Source: Prevotella sp. E13-27 (GTDB lineage: Bacteria > Bacteroidota > Bacteroidia > Bacteroidales > Bacteroidaceae). From it: a stretch of DNA of 64,000 nt. Position 1 is the stretch's first letter, and each line of letters begins with the position of its first letter. The notes beneath the pieces were generated by a model. It was not told the origin of the DNA. It was given only the letters and a program-made list of their open reading frames with translations, and did not search any database. Below are positions 33,101-42,975 of this stretch, piece after piece. Location of the stretch: contig NZ_JALPSC010000002.1 in the NCBI RefSeq assembly GCF_023217965.1, positions 1,116,001 through 1,180,000 of the forward strand, read 5' to 3'. A program made the translations under genes and the position numbers.

Positions 33101-36100
33101 ACGAGGGTGACGTCTGTGGCAATACGCTTGTCAACCTGGGTAACGGACGTATCTACGATGCCTTCGGTGGTGCCAGTGATGCAGATATTCTGGGACATGC
33201 CGAGGTGTATATCGGTCGTCAGCCCACCAATACCGGTGGCTATAATGACGCCTTCCCATTTATCAGGGATATCGTCTATGGTGGTAACGACTTCGGTGGC
33301 GAAATCTCGGGTGAGTATGAGGATGGCTATAACTTCACACAGCGCGTAAAGAACTATGCTACTGACAAGGCACAGATACACGGTTACAAGGACGATGAGA
33401 TACCTGAAGTGCTGAAGTCCTCAACGTATGTGGAGTACCTGCAGGGTAGGGTGGATACCATCTTCGGTGGTGGCTACGGCTCTTATAACTATAATAATAC
33501 TGCTCTCTATGGCACTGATGCTGCCATGCCTAAGCAGCACAGCTCGTTTGTAAATGTCCGTCCGAAGGATCATGCACATAACGCCTTGAAGGCCGTCTTT
33601 GGCGGTGGAACCGGTTATCCTGGAAACAGAGACGATGACAAGGCACAGGATTGCAGCTATGTGCTTATCGACATCCCTGATGGAGATTCGAAATTCAAGG
33701 CTATGGAGGTCTTCGGAGCTGGTAGCTATAATGGTCTGGGCATGCGCCAAGAGAAGACAAAGACCTTTGCTCCCGGCTTTGATCGCGACAGTATCTCGTC
33801 CATTATCGATCTGCTCCATGGGCAGATAGCAGCTGCCTACGGAGGCAGCTACAACGAGGGTGTGACAGCACGTACCGTGGTGAATGTGCCCGCGGAATCG
33901 ACCATCAAGATCAATAATATCTTCGGTGGTGCTTACGGTACCCAGATTCTGCCTCCTTGCGATGTCATTCAGGCCATCGTGAACTATAATAACACGAGCG
34001 AGAAGGCAAGCGTCAGCAAGATCTATGGTGGTAACAACAACGAGCGTCGTTCCCTCTTCACTCAGGTGAACATCTCGTCGCCCGTATGGTCGGACAAGTC
34101 GAAGGGCTATCTGGCCACCGTCTATGGTGCTGGCCACGGTATCGACACTTGGTCGGAACACACGCTGGTGAACTTGAACAAAGGTGCCAAGGTCTATGAG
34201 GTCTATGGCGGCGGCGAGATGGGACATGTGCTGAATGCCGAGAGTATTCAGAAGTACATGCAACTCTACAAGGACAAACCATCAGCGCAGATTTCCAAGC
34301 AAGATACTAAATGGAGAGACCCAGCCAGATGGGATGGAGAAGTGGGTAAAGGTACCATTAAAACAACAAAACTACACGAGGGCGACACGAAGACCATCAA
34401 GGAAGAATGGGATGAAGACTGGAAGGATGCTTGGAAACTGGGCAACTACTACGAACCGAATGCTGAGTTTAATAACTATTTCGAGGCCTTCGCAGGTTTA
34501 AGAAACACCTCTCTGGTCTATCATGCTGATATCGATGACAGAAATTTCTCGGCCTTCTCGGACGATGAAAAGGCTAAGCGCCAATTCATTTATAGCACCA
34601 ATGTCATCATCAACGAAGGCGCTGAGGTGGTGAACTATGCCTACGGTGGCGGTTATGGTTCGTCCGACGAGGAACGCAGCGGTGATGTCTATGGCCACAC
34701 CTATATTGCCTTGCTCGGTGGTACGGTGAAGAAGGATATCTATGCTGCCGGTACGGCAGGTGCCGTCAACGACGTCTTCCATGTGGGTCGCTACAATGGT
34801 GATTCCGAAAGTAAAAATTACAATCCCTATGGCTTCACCGCCAGTGCCACGGCTTATATCAAGGGTGGTACCTGTCGTAACGTCTATGGCGGTGGCTGGG
34901 AAGGTAATGTGGGACATCACACAGGTGGCATCAGCGCTAGTCCTGCCAGCGATGTTCCTGCAGAGACCCACGTGGTGATTGGCGACCTGGCCGGTAGCTC
35001 CTTTGTCAATGGTATCCCTGCTGTGCAACGCAACGTCTATGGCGGTGGTGAGGGTGGTGCCGTGTTCGGTACAGCCTATCTGACCATGAACAATGGCTAT
35101 GTGGGTTATCAGTATAATTCAACAGGTAGCGACGATGCAACGACCAAGGACTTTGACGAGCACTATGAGGAGAAGATAGAAGACGACACCAAGGAGACTC
35201 CTAACACGCTGCTGACGGATGCGGGCTGTTTGTTTGGTGGTGGATATATCGACAACAGTACCGTCGACAAGACGTATGTGACCATCAATGGCGGAAACGT
35301 ACGTAACAGCGTATTCGGTGGTGGTGAGATTGCTGCCATCGGACGTGGTGACATGAATGAGAAGACCGGTGGCACTGATTATGAGCTGAAGGGTATCTAT
35401 CGTCCTGGTAAGACAAACGTCAAGATGTATAGCGGCCACGTACACCGCAATGTGTATGGTGGCGGTCGTGGTTATGACAACCTGAACAGACACGGTTCAC
35501 TGCATAGTGACGGTTACATCTTCGGTCAGACCGAAGTAAGTATACACGGTGGTGAAATCGGTACAGTGTCCGGTGTGGCCGACGGTGACGGTAACGTCTT
35601 TGGCGGTGGCGATGTCGGCTTTGTATATAGTGCCTATGAGAAAGCTGACGGCTCCTTCGGCAAGGGTGTGAAGGAAGGTGTACGCTACGACGGTCTGTAC
35701 CAAGGCTACTATTATAAATATGAGAATGGGGCCTATGTAACGGAAAATATTTATTATACAGCTGAAGAGGCTGAGGCCTATAATACGGAACACTCTTTAA
35801 ATGAGGGTGATGAAGGCTTTAAGACAACATCGGATGTAAAAAAGACCGAGCGCCAATTCACCGAGGACTGCAAGGTGCTTGTAGAACCCCAGTGTAAGGT
35901 GATTTCTGCCTTGGATATCGATGGCACAACATTCTCCGTTGGTAAATATGTGCCTATTGAGAAACTGAACAAGCTGGAGAATAAGAATACAGATAAGGCA
36001 AAATGGGATTGTTTAGACCAGACGGGTATCATCATCCATAATGCCGTGTTTGCCGGTGGTAATGCCAATTCCGGTTCTATGACGTCGGGTGCCAATACCA

Positions 36101-39100
36101 ACACGGTGTTTGGTAATGCCACCGCCTCTATCAACGATGTGTTCCATCGCGACATGATTACGCTGGGCACGCGTCATACGGGTGGTCTCTATGGCGATGG
36201 TAACCTGACGCTGGTTGATGGCTACCGTGAACTGAATATCACCAACTACGGCACCGACTACTACTCGATTGCCAAGGAAATCGACATCAATACATACCAT
36301 AATCTGCCTGATCGTGAGGCAGCCTACTACGAGTTGAACTACACCTGTATGGCGGAGTGTCAGGACAAGAACAATACCGTTTATCATCCTGCCAATCCCA
36401 GTGTTCCCAGCTCAAAGGCAGCAACTATCACGGCTGACGACATGCTGGATTTGTTCCTCGTATATGACGAAGTAAATAAGGAATACAAATCATTTGAATA
36501 TGGAGGGAAGGCAGTCCTCCAGTGGAACACACCCCAAGAGAGATGGGAGCCTAATCCAGATGCTGGCTATTGGGTAGAGAGTGGTGTGCTGCCAGTCTAT
36601 GCCGGTCGTCTGATGAACTCTATCCAGCGTGCTGACTTCTGTGGTGTCTTCGGCAGCCGAATGGTGATGCAGGGTGCTCAGGACCGTGTGCCTGAGGAGG
36701 TCGACTACACCAACTACACCGTTAACCGTGTACGTGAGGTATCGTTGAACAAGAATTACTCTGTTATTACGTCAGATTTGACGTTGAAGGAAGGGGCAAC
36801 GCCTGCTGCAAAAGTAGAAGACCAAAATATCGATGATTTTGCTAATCCCAACAAAGCCATTCACGGCAATTATTTCGGTATCTACAATGTGGTGAACTAC
36901 CTGGGTGCGTTGACCAGTGACGTGCATTTCAGCGATGTGCGTAAGACCGACAATGACAGCAATGACGAATTGTATAAGAAAGCTATTGATGGTGGTGCAT
37001 ACGGCACGGCAACCTTCTACGACTGGAAGAAGGAGAACATCAAGAACAAGACCCGTAACAACGGTACCAGCCATAATAAGGTAGCGCTGGCTTCGGGTGT
37101 GTATCTGGAAATCACCACAGAAAAGAGCACTGGCACCGATTTGCATGAGAAGGATTGGGGTCCCATCACCGGTGTCGTGGAACTCGACCTCATCAACGTC
37201 TCTCCGGGTATCGGTGGTGGCTTCGTCTATGCGAAGAACGTACATGGCATACCTAGCCTAAGTGGTGCTAAGAATACCACGCTGACAGCCCTGAACCAAG
37301 ATGCCGTTACCCAGTGGGACTACACGTATGATACAACAGACGATGCCGACCACCAGAAGGAGTGGGAGAGCTCGGGTAACTTCGTACATAGTACACAGAC
37401 CATTATCGACGACTGCTACAATGTCAGCAACAGATACTATGGCACAGACAAGATGCCGGCCCACTTCTGGTATATCAAGGGTTCTACGTATGTCTACGAC
37501 CAGTATATCTCAGCTTACACCGGTCAGTCGAACGCCTTTAGTGAAGTCGTTGATATCCCGTTGACCATTGCTGCTGCCTCACATGGTAAGATGAAGTTGC
37601 TGAACGTGATGCCTAACCGCTATGCTTACTACGCAAAGCCGGGCGTAGAATTGGGCGATGGCAAGAAGATGATTGTCAATGGCAAGACATACTACAAGAA
37701 CGACCCCATCAGTTATTGGGATTGGTATCTGTTGAGCAACTATGAAAAGGATTTGTTCGTGCAGAAGACCTATACGAACTGCATTACCTGTAAGATTGAC
37801 GGCACAGAATATGCCGCCGGCACCTATGTCATGACCGACACAGAGTTTGCCACTTACAAGATCACGCCCCCTGAAGGAAAGACAAAACATGAATATACCG
37901 ATGCTGATAACCAGCCCATCAAGGATGCTGATGACAAGGTAGTTGGTGACGATTATATCTTCCGTGAGTCGAACAACGTCAGCCACGACAAGGGTTATAT
38001 CCTGACCTATGAGGTGAACAACCCCAGCCAGTGGGACAACTGGTACACACCGAAGTCAGATGCTACGGCTGGTGGCAAGATTACCCTTGCTGCATACAAT
38101 GCAATCGAAACTGCTTCAGACAAGGCTAAATATGAGGATGGTCCTACCTATCGTCTGAATACATCAGATGGTGCGGTACTCGGACAGAGCGAATACAAGT
38201 ATGGCGACCTCATCCCAGAGGACATCTACACTACCTACGAAGGTATTAAGAGCCATGTAACCGCATCGAATGGCACACAGGCAACCTTCGTGAAGGCGTA
38301 TATCGTGAAGAATAAGATTACCGTAACCGAGGGTGTTCACGAGACATACTATAATCCGGGTACTGCGGTGTCTGCTACCTTTGCTGGTTCTCACAGCACC
38401 GACTGCGAAGAGGCCTATATCTGCACCAAGTCCATCGAGCTCACAAAGGAGAAGGTCATCTATAAAGGCTCGAAGATGAAGAAGTCGGAGGCAGAAGACT
38501 ATGTCACGGATGTCAACGGTAAAATGAACACCATAAAGACAGGTGCGAGTGACATGACTACAGAAGCTATCAAGGCTTTAGCAACCACAGGTGAAGGTGC
38601 TATCACTGCCGAGAAGAAGAAGGAACTGATAAGTCTGGCTACCTTGCGTGACGACCTTAAGAACTGTCTTGTCCAGGCTTACTTATGTACCAGTGAACCA
38701 ACTGTTGATTCGGAAGGGGATCCTGTCCATTATTACTATGGTGGTAACTACTATGAGAGTGGTTGTAACTACCGTGCTCTGGAGGCTTGGAGTTCGATGT
38801 CGGCAACTGATCGTGCGAAGTTCGACTTCAACTACGACGTCCTCGACCTGCTCATCGATAAGAACTATACCACCGCAGCAAGTGGTGCTAAATCCGAAGG
38901 TCATAAGTACCAGTACGACTCTGCTGATGGCAACTTGGAAGGTGCCACCGCTAACAAGGCCCATTACTCGCTTGAGACGTCTGTGGACTACACGGCAGAA
39001 TACAATAGCGCCAGCCCTTCGTCGACCTTGACAAACTCTGTTACTGTTAAGCATTCCAACGGAACGACACAAAGTGGTGTGACTGAATTGACAAAGGGCG

Positions 39101-42100
39101 ATGAACTCAGCCGCGAAGAATTTGAGGGCAAGCTAGTCAACGAACAGCGCCACTACTCTACCATCGCGGTGAAAGAAGCAGGCACATACTATGTGGTGAA
39201 CACGCCATTCCAGATTGGTAGTACACCTTATGCCATCGGTGAAACGATTAGCAGTGAGACCTACACCAGTCTGACCACAACAGAACAGGGTTATGTCACC
39301 CGTCTCACGTTTGGAGAAAGCGATAAGAACACGAATTTCTACTATTGTCGCGAGGCCTATACTATAACAACTGGAAATAAGGTGAAGAGTATCAAGGGTA
39401 CCTACAACAACGAATATGCTAATGGTGCTACCGTTCCTATCGGAGCCATTATCGCTGCGGATAATAGTGGAGACTTTATAGGTTATACCAAGTTGGTAAA
39501 CGAGCAGAAGAACTTCACCATCCATGGTATCTCGCCGAAGGAGACCTCGACGCTGTACGTCAGCCGCGAGAGCAATATCTACGACCTGTCGAAGGAGAAG
39601 ATCATCACCGTCATCTACCAGTACGACTATGACGAGACCGATACGCAGGGTAATGTGACACCTGTCAGCGAGCGCCATGTGCTGAATATCCACCTGACGT
39701 TCAAGAGCGGTGTACCTACCATAGAGAATATTACCCCGCCGGAGATTATCCTGCCAGGTGACCGCGTTAGCCTGCGTCAGCCGACTGTCACACCGGGGGC
39801 CTACGAGGTAACAGGTGGTGGCTGGGAACTCTTTGCTACGCAACGTGATGCCGAAAGCCATACCAACGGTGTGGATTACAATCCGGACTTCAATCAACTC
39901 TATTGGTATCAAGACAACTACTATGTGGCCTACTACGCTAAGAGCTATCTGGGTCGCACGTACTCGAATGCCGTACCTGTTAGCGTGGCTAACTACCACG
40001 ACCTGAAGAAGGTGATGGATGATGCTGAGCACCACTATTACATTGACCATATGAACGTGCAGCGCGACTCGAAGATATACATCAACGACTACAGCAAGAG
40101 TGACCAGAACGGCCTCGACCTGTTCAAGAACCTGTATGACCTGAGTTTGCTGAAGACTCCTGCAGAATCGGGTGCTCTTACTGGTCATGCACTGTTAAAT
40201 GAGAAGGTGAAGGGTGGTAAAGACCTGGAATTCTTCATGCGCACAGATATAGACCATAGCAGTAGTTCATGGACACCTATCGGCTCTGAAGATAATCCTG
40301 AGACACCAGAGGTTAATGAAGAACAGTGCTTCGAGGGAACGCTCCATGGCGATGGCCATACCATCAGTGGTCTTGACAACTCACTGTTCAAGAACCTCTG
40401 TGGTAATGTCTATAACCTCGGTGTTACCGGTTCGTTCAATACGGCCGGTGTGGTTGATATGGGTACTGGATATGTGGAGAGTACTTGGGTGAATACGACA
40501 GGTACACCAGATGGAAGTGTACGTGCAGTATTCGGCAATCCTTCTGCAGGAAGTGGTTACAAGCAGGTTGTCAACAGCTATTGTCAGACAGACAAGGGCT
40601 ATAGCACTACCGATACTGATAATCACGGACTTGCTACCGCTAAGCCTGACCGTGCTTTCTACAACGGTGAGGTGGCCTATGACCTGAACAACTTCTACCT
40701 GTACAAGCGCTACAACGACCAGAAGGTGAATAGTGGGGTAGAGTATAAGTACTGGAAGGCTGGTGAAGCTGAGCCGCAAACGGCATATTATGCAGAAAAT
40801 GCAGACCTCTGCTCGTCTGGCTACAATGGTATCAAGTATGTCGAGGACCGCTTTGCTGATGGTGACTATCGCTTCGCTGCAGGTGTTATCCCAGAGGACG
40901 AGGACGAGCGCTGCCATGAGAAGTCCATCACCGTGGAAGGTGTGCCTACTACGACGATTGACTTCTATCCCATCTGGCCTGACGACTATATCTTCTTCGG
41001 ACAGAAGCTGACCTACGGCTGGGCTGCCGAGGCTCATCAGAACGTGCCGACTGCCGTTGCACGCAATGGTGGACGCCTGTCGACAGGCGATGATGCTAAC
41101 CGCGTATATCGTGCTCCGGCATACTACCGTTCTATGGAAATGGGTATTGCTCACTTCAACCCTGCTGCCTACTTGGCACAGCAGGAGAAGCTAAGCGACG
41201 AACAGATAGAGGCTAACGAGAAGGCTGTGGCCGATAACCTTCCTGAGAAGGTTGTCACACCGCGTGATGCATATCCTAACATGACGGCTATCGACTTCAA
41301 GGGACACTATGATGGCAATGATGGAGCCTATACGGCTTACGGGGCTTATCATAAGGGTAATGAGGGTGGCCTGTTCTACACACCGCTCCTCGATGACGAC
41401 GGTCTGTTGAGTATCGAGAACTGCGACGAGACACAGAACCTCGTGGTTTATGCTCCTGCATCAGATGTCAATGAAAAGACATACACTGTGCTGAACAGCT
41501 ACTTCACAGAACCTGACTATAGCGAGCATTACGATAACTCTAAGGGCTATCGTCTCGTGACTGAGGCTTCTGCAGCAAGTGTTCATGGTCACCTCGTTCA
41601 GAGCAATAAGCAAACGACCAATGACCATCTGCTCGTAGATTATCAGGACTTCAATGCGCCAATAGCATATAAGCTCGGTGGTGATTATCGTATGTGGTAC
41701 CAGCGCTTGCCTCTTGACAAGGAATATGTAGACCTCACGAAGGGTTGGCAGGGCATCAGCGTACCGTTTACTGCGGAACTGGTTACCACCGACCAGAAGG
41801 GTGAGATTACCCACTTCTACAATGATGGCGGTGAGAATTCGAAGGGTCATGAGTACTGGCTGCGTGAGTTCAATAGTATTGAAAAAAAGACCATAGATGA
41901 GACCACTGTGGCTTACGCAGACTTCCTCTACCCCACTGCTGCTGGTGAAGACAAGAACGTCACCAACACCTTCCTCTGGGATTACTATTATGAGAACACC
42001 GCTGTTCACGACCAGAAGGATAAGAATGCTGATGAGTATCAGGAGTATTATAGTAATTCTCGTACATACAACAGCTATCCGTTGCTGACAAAGGCTACGC

Positions 42101-42732
42101 CATATATCCTCGGTCTGCCAGGTTCTACCTACTACGAGTTCGACCTCAGTGGTAACTTCGAGGCCAAGAATACTGCTGTAAGCATTCCTAAGCTTGGTAA
42201 GCAGATTATCTCGTTCGTATCGCAGCCAGGTATCAGTATCGGTGTGAGCGATAACGAGATGACTGGCAAGATGATTACCTACGGCGACAATGACTACATC
42301 TTCAAGCCCAGCTATATGAACGAGAGCTTAGCCGTTGACGAAGGCAATTATGCCCTCAATGCCAATGGTGATAGCTACGACAAGGTGACTGGCTCGGCAA
42401 AGAGTGTCGGTGCGTTCCGTCCATACTTCACCAGTCAGGTACATCCAACCAGCAGCAGGAAGTACATGCCTGAGCGCATCGTCTTCAGCGGTGATCATCA
42501 CGGTCTGGAGGAAGAGCCTCAATCTACGCTCGATGGCAGTCTCTCTATCTATGTGAAGAATCACAAGATTATCACTACGTCGCACCTCAAGGAGCCTGTA
42601 ACCATCTGCATTAGGAATGTTAGTGGCATCGCAATTGCCAACTACGTGCTGCAGCCAGGCGAGACACAGGAGACACGCGTCAAGTACACTGGCGTTTACA
42701 TCGTGAACAAAAAGAAGATAATAGTAAAATAA
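30163..42732 (+). CDS. Giant YGGG-repeat surface protein 1 (4,189 aa)
   Basis: No known family is recognised over its length. A signal peptide (MRRYITIMLIVLLSTIVAQG) is followed by a Gly-rich repeat region (about residues 24-1970) built on (N/S/D)VYGGGN, VFGGG and variants alternating with short hydrophobic beta-strands and G-N-T turns, as expected of a right-handed beta-solenoid. Residues about 1990-3180 hold a second, Tyr-rich repeat class. A GLUG-like segment (FEGTLHGDGHTISGL, from 3390) follows, then a stretch beginning GWQGISVPFTAELVTT (about 3860). The last about 65 residues (CIRNVSGIAIANYVLQPGE ... TGVYIVNKKKIIVK) resemble a type IX secretion C-terminal sorting domain. ATG 30163 is preferred to an upstream TTG at 30157. 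Co-transcription with the fimbrillins is likely. The role is probably a cell-surface adhesin or stalk, by inference. Confidence 0.85.
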   Translation: MRRYITIMLIVLLSTIVAQGQIRIGGNVYGGGNQAMVKGSTSVTVKAGDIGAVLDAQATRPLTDPKGRVFGGARMANVGGNAFVNIDGKNATDYILINQVYGGNDISGRIGTGTVPTLLEAVLKGAETKETYPNKNAIDNTFNSFVRISTKVLMDNGDTVKYSQEEVDLASTDLDNAAYGKTPGVDAKPDPTAKKIYIGQLFGGGNGDFKYLDENGDSLRDNDDYVVKEGDSIIARSKVPFVLPELNKTYLEINGGSIVYGYGGGNNATVKEETVIHFNNPSAVVNHIWTIAAGVEVAEGTTGAIDLLTNARFKEMGINTTFSQPSSGAYQVGRFFGGNNKAEMHIRPTWNLLAGKVRNLYSGGNRGAMTSPTGLLLEIKDYSSLIVDNLYGGCRMADVKPTVNGEYSPCTNLPGYNFPNELSARTLVRGGYVHNVYGGNDVTGTVYGGNAVGIYTNVYGNVYGGGNGAYPYTDLISEDNETYGETYGDFHYNVTTGRSVDALNAFRPNAEQVSIRLKGKAANDQTIIHGSVFVGGNCASLHVKKKNPLIELKMGSHVVVDNVYLGNNGEGMIDTAFLNRYADDNYSTLNLTNAATFAEYMEGVAMTQQPRIVFDNVANGDPDNYVDFSSYVGSFFCGGNVGSMAIPGKMSITIDKGLNIYNKFVGGCNNADITAQEGLNAFYEGGIIGSKDERGDIVENTNYYTDDGTESGNIKDRLEINFQNMVIMPLRWNETFENVFTKNGNVATKLTAGKEYYHTDLRSTKFVADGTETADATHTYYELTKIGNALEWNTAKWSIPEDNFIRVANGSSVDEDTRLIEGNVYGGCYNSGHVNGNIVLNINEDVLKREDIFGTGTSELFGHEKSHVKFDDQRDDVMAVALSVFSAGHGEKTEVWGSTTANLNKGYTLQIFGGGEQGVVGKRLHAENGTPIVDGEGNYSYEFDPRYSTTVNLKGITTVNSKDEKVENLAEAEYLYGGGNEGDVCGNTLVNLGNGRIYDAFGGASDADILGHAEVYIGRQPTNTGGYNDAFPFIRDIVYGGNDFGGEISGEYEDGYNFTQRVKNYATDKAQIHGYKDDEIPEVLKSSTYVEYLQGRVDTIFGGGYGSYNYNNTALYGTDAAMPKQHSSFVNVRPKDHAHNALKAVFGGGTGYPGNRDDDKAQDCSYVLIDIPDGDSKFKAMEVFGAGSYNGLGMRQEKTKTFAPGFDRDSISSIIDLLHGQIAAAYGGSYNEGVTARTVVNVPAESTIKINNIFGGAYGTQILPPCDVIQAIVNYNNTSEKASVSKIYGGNNNERRSLFTQVNISSPVWSDKSKGYLATVYGAGHGIDTWSEHTLVNLNKGAKVYEVYGGGEMGHVLNAESIQKYMQLYKDKPSAQISKQDTKWRDPARWDGEVGKGTIKTTKLHEGDTKTIKEEWDEDWKDAWKLGNYYEPNAEFNNYFEAFAGLRNTSLVYHADIDDRNFSAFSDDEKAKRQFIYSTNVIINEGAEVVNYAYGGGYGSSDEERSGDVYGHTYIALLGGTVKKDIYAAGTAGAVNDVFHVGRYNGDSESKNYNPYGFTASATAYIKGGTCRNVYGGGWEGNVGHHTGGISASPASDVPAETHVVIGDLAGSSFVNGIPAVQRNVYGGGEGGAVFGTAYLTMNNGYVGYQYNSTGSDDATTKDFDEHYEEKIEDDTKETPNTLLTDAGCLFGGGYIDNSTVDKTYVTINGGNVRNSVFGGGEIAAIGRGDMNEKTGGTDYELKGIYRPGKTNVKMYSGHVHRNVYGGGRGYDNLNRHGSLHSDGYIFGQTEVSIHGGEIGTVSGVADGDGNVFGGGDVGFVYSAYEKADGSFGKGVKEGVRYDGLYQGYYYKYENGAYVTENIYYTAEEAEAYNTEHSLNEGDEGFKTTSDVKKTERQFTEDCKVLVEPQCKVISALDIDGTTFSVGKYVPIEKLNKLENKNTDKAKWDCLDQTGIIIHNAVFAGGNANSGSMTSGANTNTVFGNATASINDVFHRDMITLGTRHTGGLYGDGNLTLVDGYRELNITNYGTDYYSIAKEIDINTYHNLPDREAAYYELNYTCMAECQDKNNTVYHPANPSVPSSKAATITADDMLDLFLVYDEVNKEYKSFEYGGKAVLQWNTPQERWEPNPDAGYWVESGVLPVYAGRLMNSIQRADFCGVFGSRMVMQGAQDRVPEEVDYTNYTVNRVREVSLNKNYSVITSDLTLKEGATPAAKVEDQNIDDFANPNKAIHGNYFGIYNVVNYLGALTSDVHFSDVRKTDNDSNDELYKKAIDGGAYGTATFYDWKKENIKNKTRNNGTSHNKVALASGVYLEITTEKSTGTDLHEKDWGPITGVVELDLINVSPGIGGGFVYAKNVHGIPSLSGAKNTTLTALNQDAVTQWDYTYDTTDDADHQKEWESSGNFVHSTQTIIDDCYNVSNRYYGTDKMPAHFWYIKGSTYVYDQYISAYTGQSNAFSEVVDIPLTIAAASHGKMKLLNVMPNRYAYYAKPGVELGDGKKMIVNGKTYYKNDPISYWDWYLLSNYEKDLFVQKTYTNCITCKIDGTEYAAGTYVMTDTEFATYKITPPEGKTKHEYTDADNQPIKDADDKVVGDDYIFRESNNVSHDKGYILTYEVNNPSQWDNWYTPKSDATAGGKITLAAYNAIETASDKAKYEDGPTYRLNTSDGAVLGQSEYKYGDLIPEDIYTTYEGIKSHVTASNGTQATFVKAYIVKNKITVTEGVHETYYNPGTAVSATFAGSHSTDCEEAYICTKSIELTKEKVIYKGSKMKKSEAEDYVTDVNGKMNTIKTGASDMTTEAIKALATTGEGAITAEKKKELISLATLRDDLKNCLVQAYLCTSEPTVDSEGDPVHYYYGGNYYESGCNYRALEAWSSMSATDRAKFDFNYDVLDLLIDKNYTTAASGAKSEGHKYQYDSADGNLEGATANKAHYSLETSVDYTAEYNSASPSSTLTNSVTVKHSNGTTQSGVTELTKGDELSREEFEGKLVNEQRHYSTIAVKEAGTYYVVNTPFQIGSTPYAIGETISSETYTSLTTTEQGYVTRLTFGESDKNTNFYYCREAYTITTGNKVKSIKGTYNNEYANGATVPIGAIIAADNSGDFIGYTKLVNEQKNFTIHGISPKETSTLYVSRESNIYDLSKEKIITVIYQYDYDETDTQGNVTPVSERHVLNIHLTFKSGVPTIENITPPEIILPGDRVSLRQPTVTPGAYEVTGGGWELFATQRDAESHTNGVDYNPDFNQLYWYQDNYYVAYYAKSYLGRTYSNAVPVSVANYHDLKKVMDDAEHHYYIDHMNVQRDSKIYINDYSKSDQNGLDLFKNLYDLSLLKTPAESGALTGHALLNEKVKGGKDLEFFMRTDIDHSSSSWTPIGSEDNPETPEVNEEQCFEGTLHGDGHTISGLDNSLFKNLCGNVYNLGVTGSFNTAGVVDMGTGYVESTWVNTTGTPDGSVRAVFGNPSAGSGYKQVVNSYCQTDKGYSTTDTDNHGLATAKPDRAFYNGEVAYDLNNFYLYKRYNDQKVNSGVEYKYWKAGEAEPQTAYYAENADLCSSGYNGIKYVEDRFADGDYRFAAGVIPEDEDERCHEKSITVEGVPTTTIDFYPIWPDDYIFFGQKLTYGWAAEAHQNVPTAVARNGGRLSTGDDANRVYRAPAYYRSMEMGIAHFNPAAYLAQQEKLSDEQIEANEKAVADNLPEKVVTPRDAYPNMTAIDFKGHYDGNDGAYTAYGAYHKGNEGGLFYTPLLDDDGLLSIENCDETQNLVVYAPASDVNEKTYTVLNSYFTEPDYSEHYDNSKGYRLVTEASAASVHGHLVQSNKQTTNDHLLVDYQDFNAPIAYKLGGDYRMWYQRLPLDKEYVDLTKGWQGISVPFTAELVTTDQKGEITHFYNDGGENSKGHEYWLREFNSIEKKTIDETTVAYADFLYPTAAGEDKNVTNTFLWDYYYENTAVHDQKDKNADEYQEYYSNSRTYNSYPLLTKATPYILGLPGSTYYEFDLSGNFEAKNTAVSIPKLGKQIISFVSQPGISIGVSDNEMTGKMITYGDNDYIFKPSYMNESLAVDEGNYALNANGDSYDKVTGSAKSVGAFRPYFTSQVHPTSSRKYMPERIVFSGDHHGLEEEPQSTLDGSLSIYVKNHKIITTSHLKEPVTICIRNVSGIAIANYVLQPGETQETRVKYTGVYIVNKKKIIVK

Positions 42733-42804
42733 AAATAGTGCCCAGCGGTTCACCCGTTGAGATATAAAGAAGAAAACAAAATTAAAACAACATATAAAAA
42801 AGAT

Positions 42805-42975
42805 ATGACACAAGATATGACCGAAACGTTATTGAGTGAAAGAGATATAAACAGCAAAATAGCACAGGGGGTTAGCCTCGGTGCACTAAGGGAGAAGACA
42901 GCCTCTACCCATACTCTACCCATACTCATTGAGTATGCCTGGAGTATGCCTAGAGTATGGCTAGAAGCAGCCTAG
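42805..42975 (+). CDS. Possible 56-aa leader reading frame (doubtful)
   Basis: An ATG-started frame, MTQDMTETLLSERDINSK..., runs into the 11-bp repeat array and stops within its fourth unit. It has no signal peptide and no recognised domain. It could be a translated leader whose length depends on the repeat number, because 11 is not a multiple of 3. It may equally be non-coding. Confidence 0.2.
   Translation: MTQDMTETLLSERDINSKIAQGVSLGALREKTASTHTLPILIEYAWSMPRVWLEAA

Noticed and set aside
39133..40188. Long minus-strand open frame (351 codons) opposite giant gene 1, and many similar ones across 30-64 kb
   Set aside because: They are antisense to long continuous coding frames, have repetitive Ile/Thr/Val/His-rich translations that mirror the sense codons, lack signal peptides or domains, and appear throughout as a by-product of codon bias.
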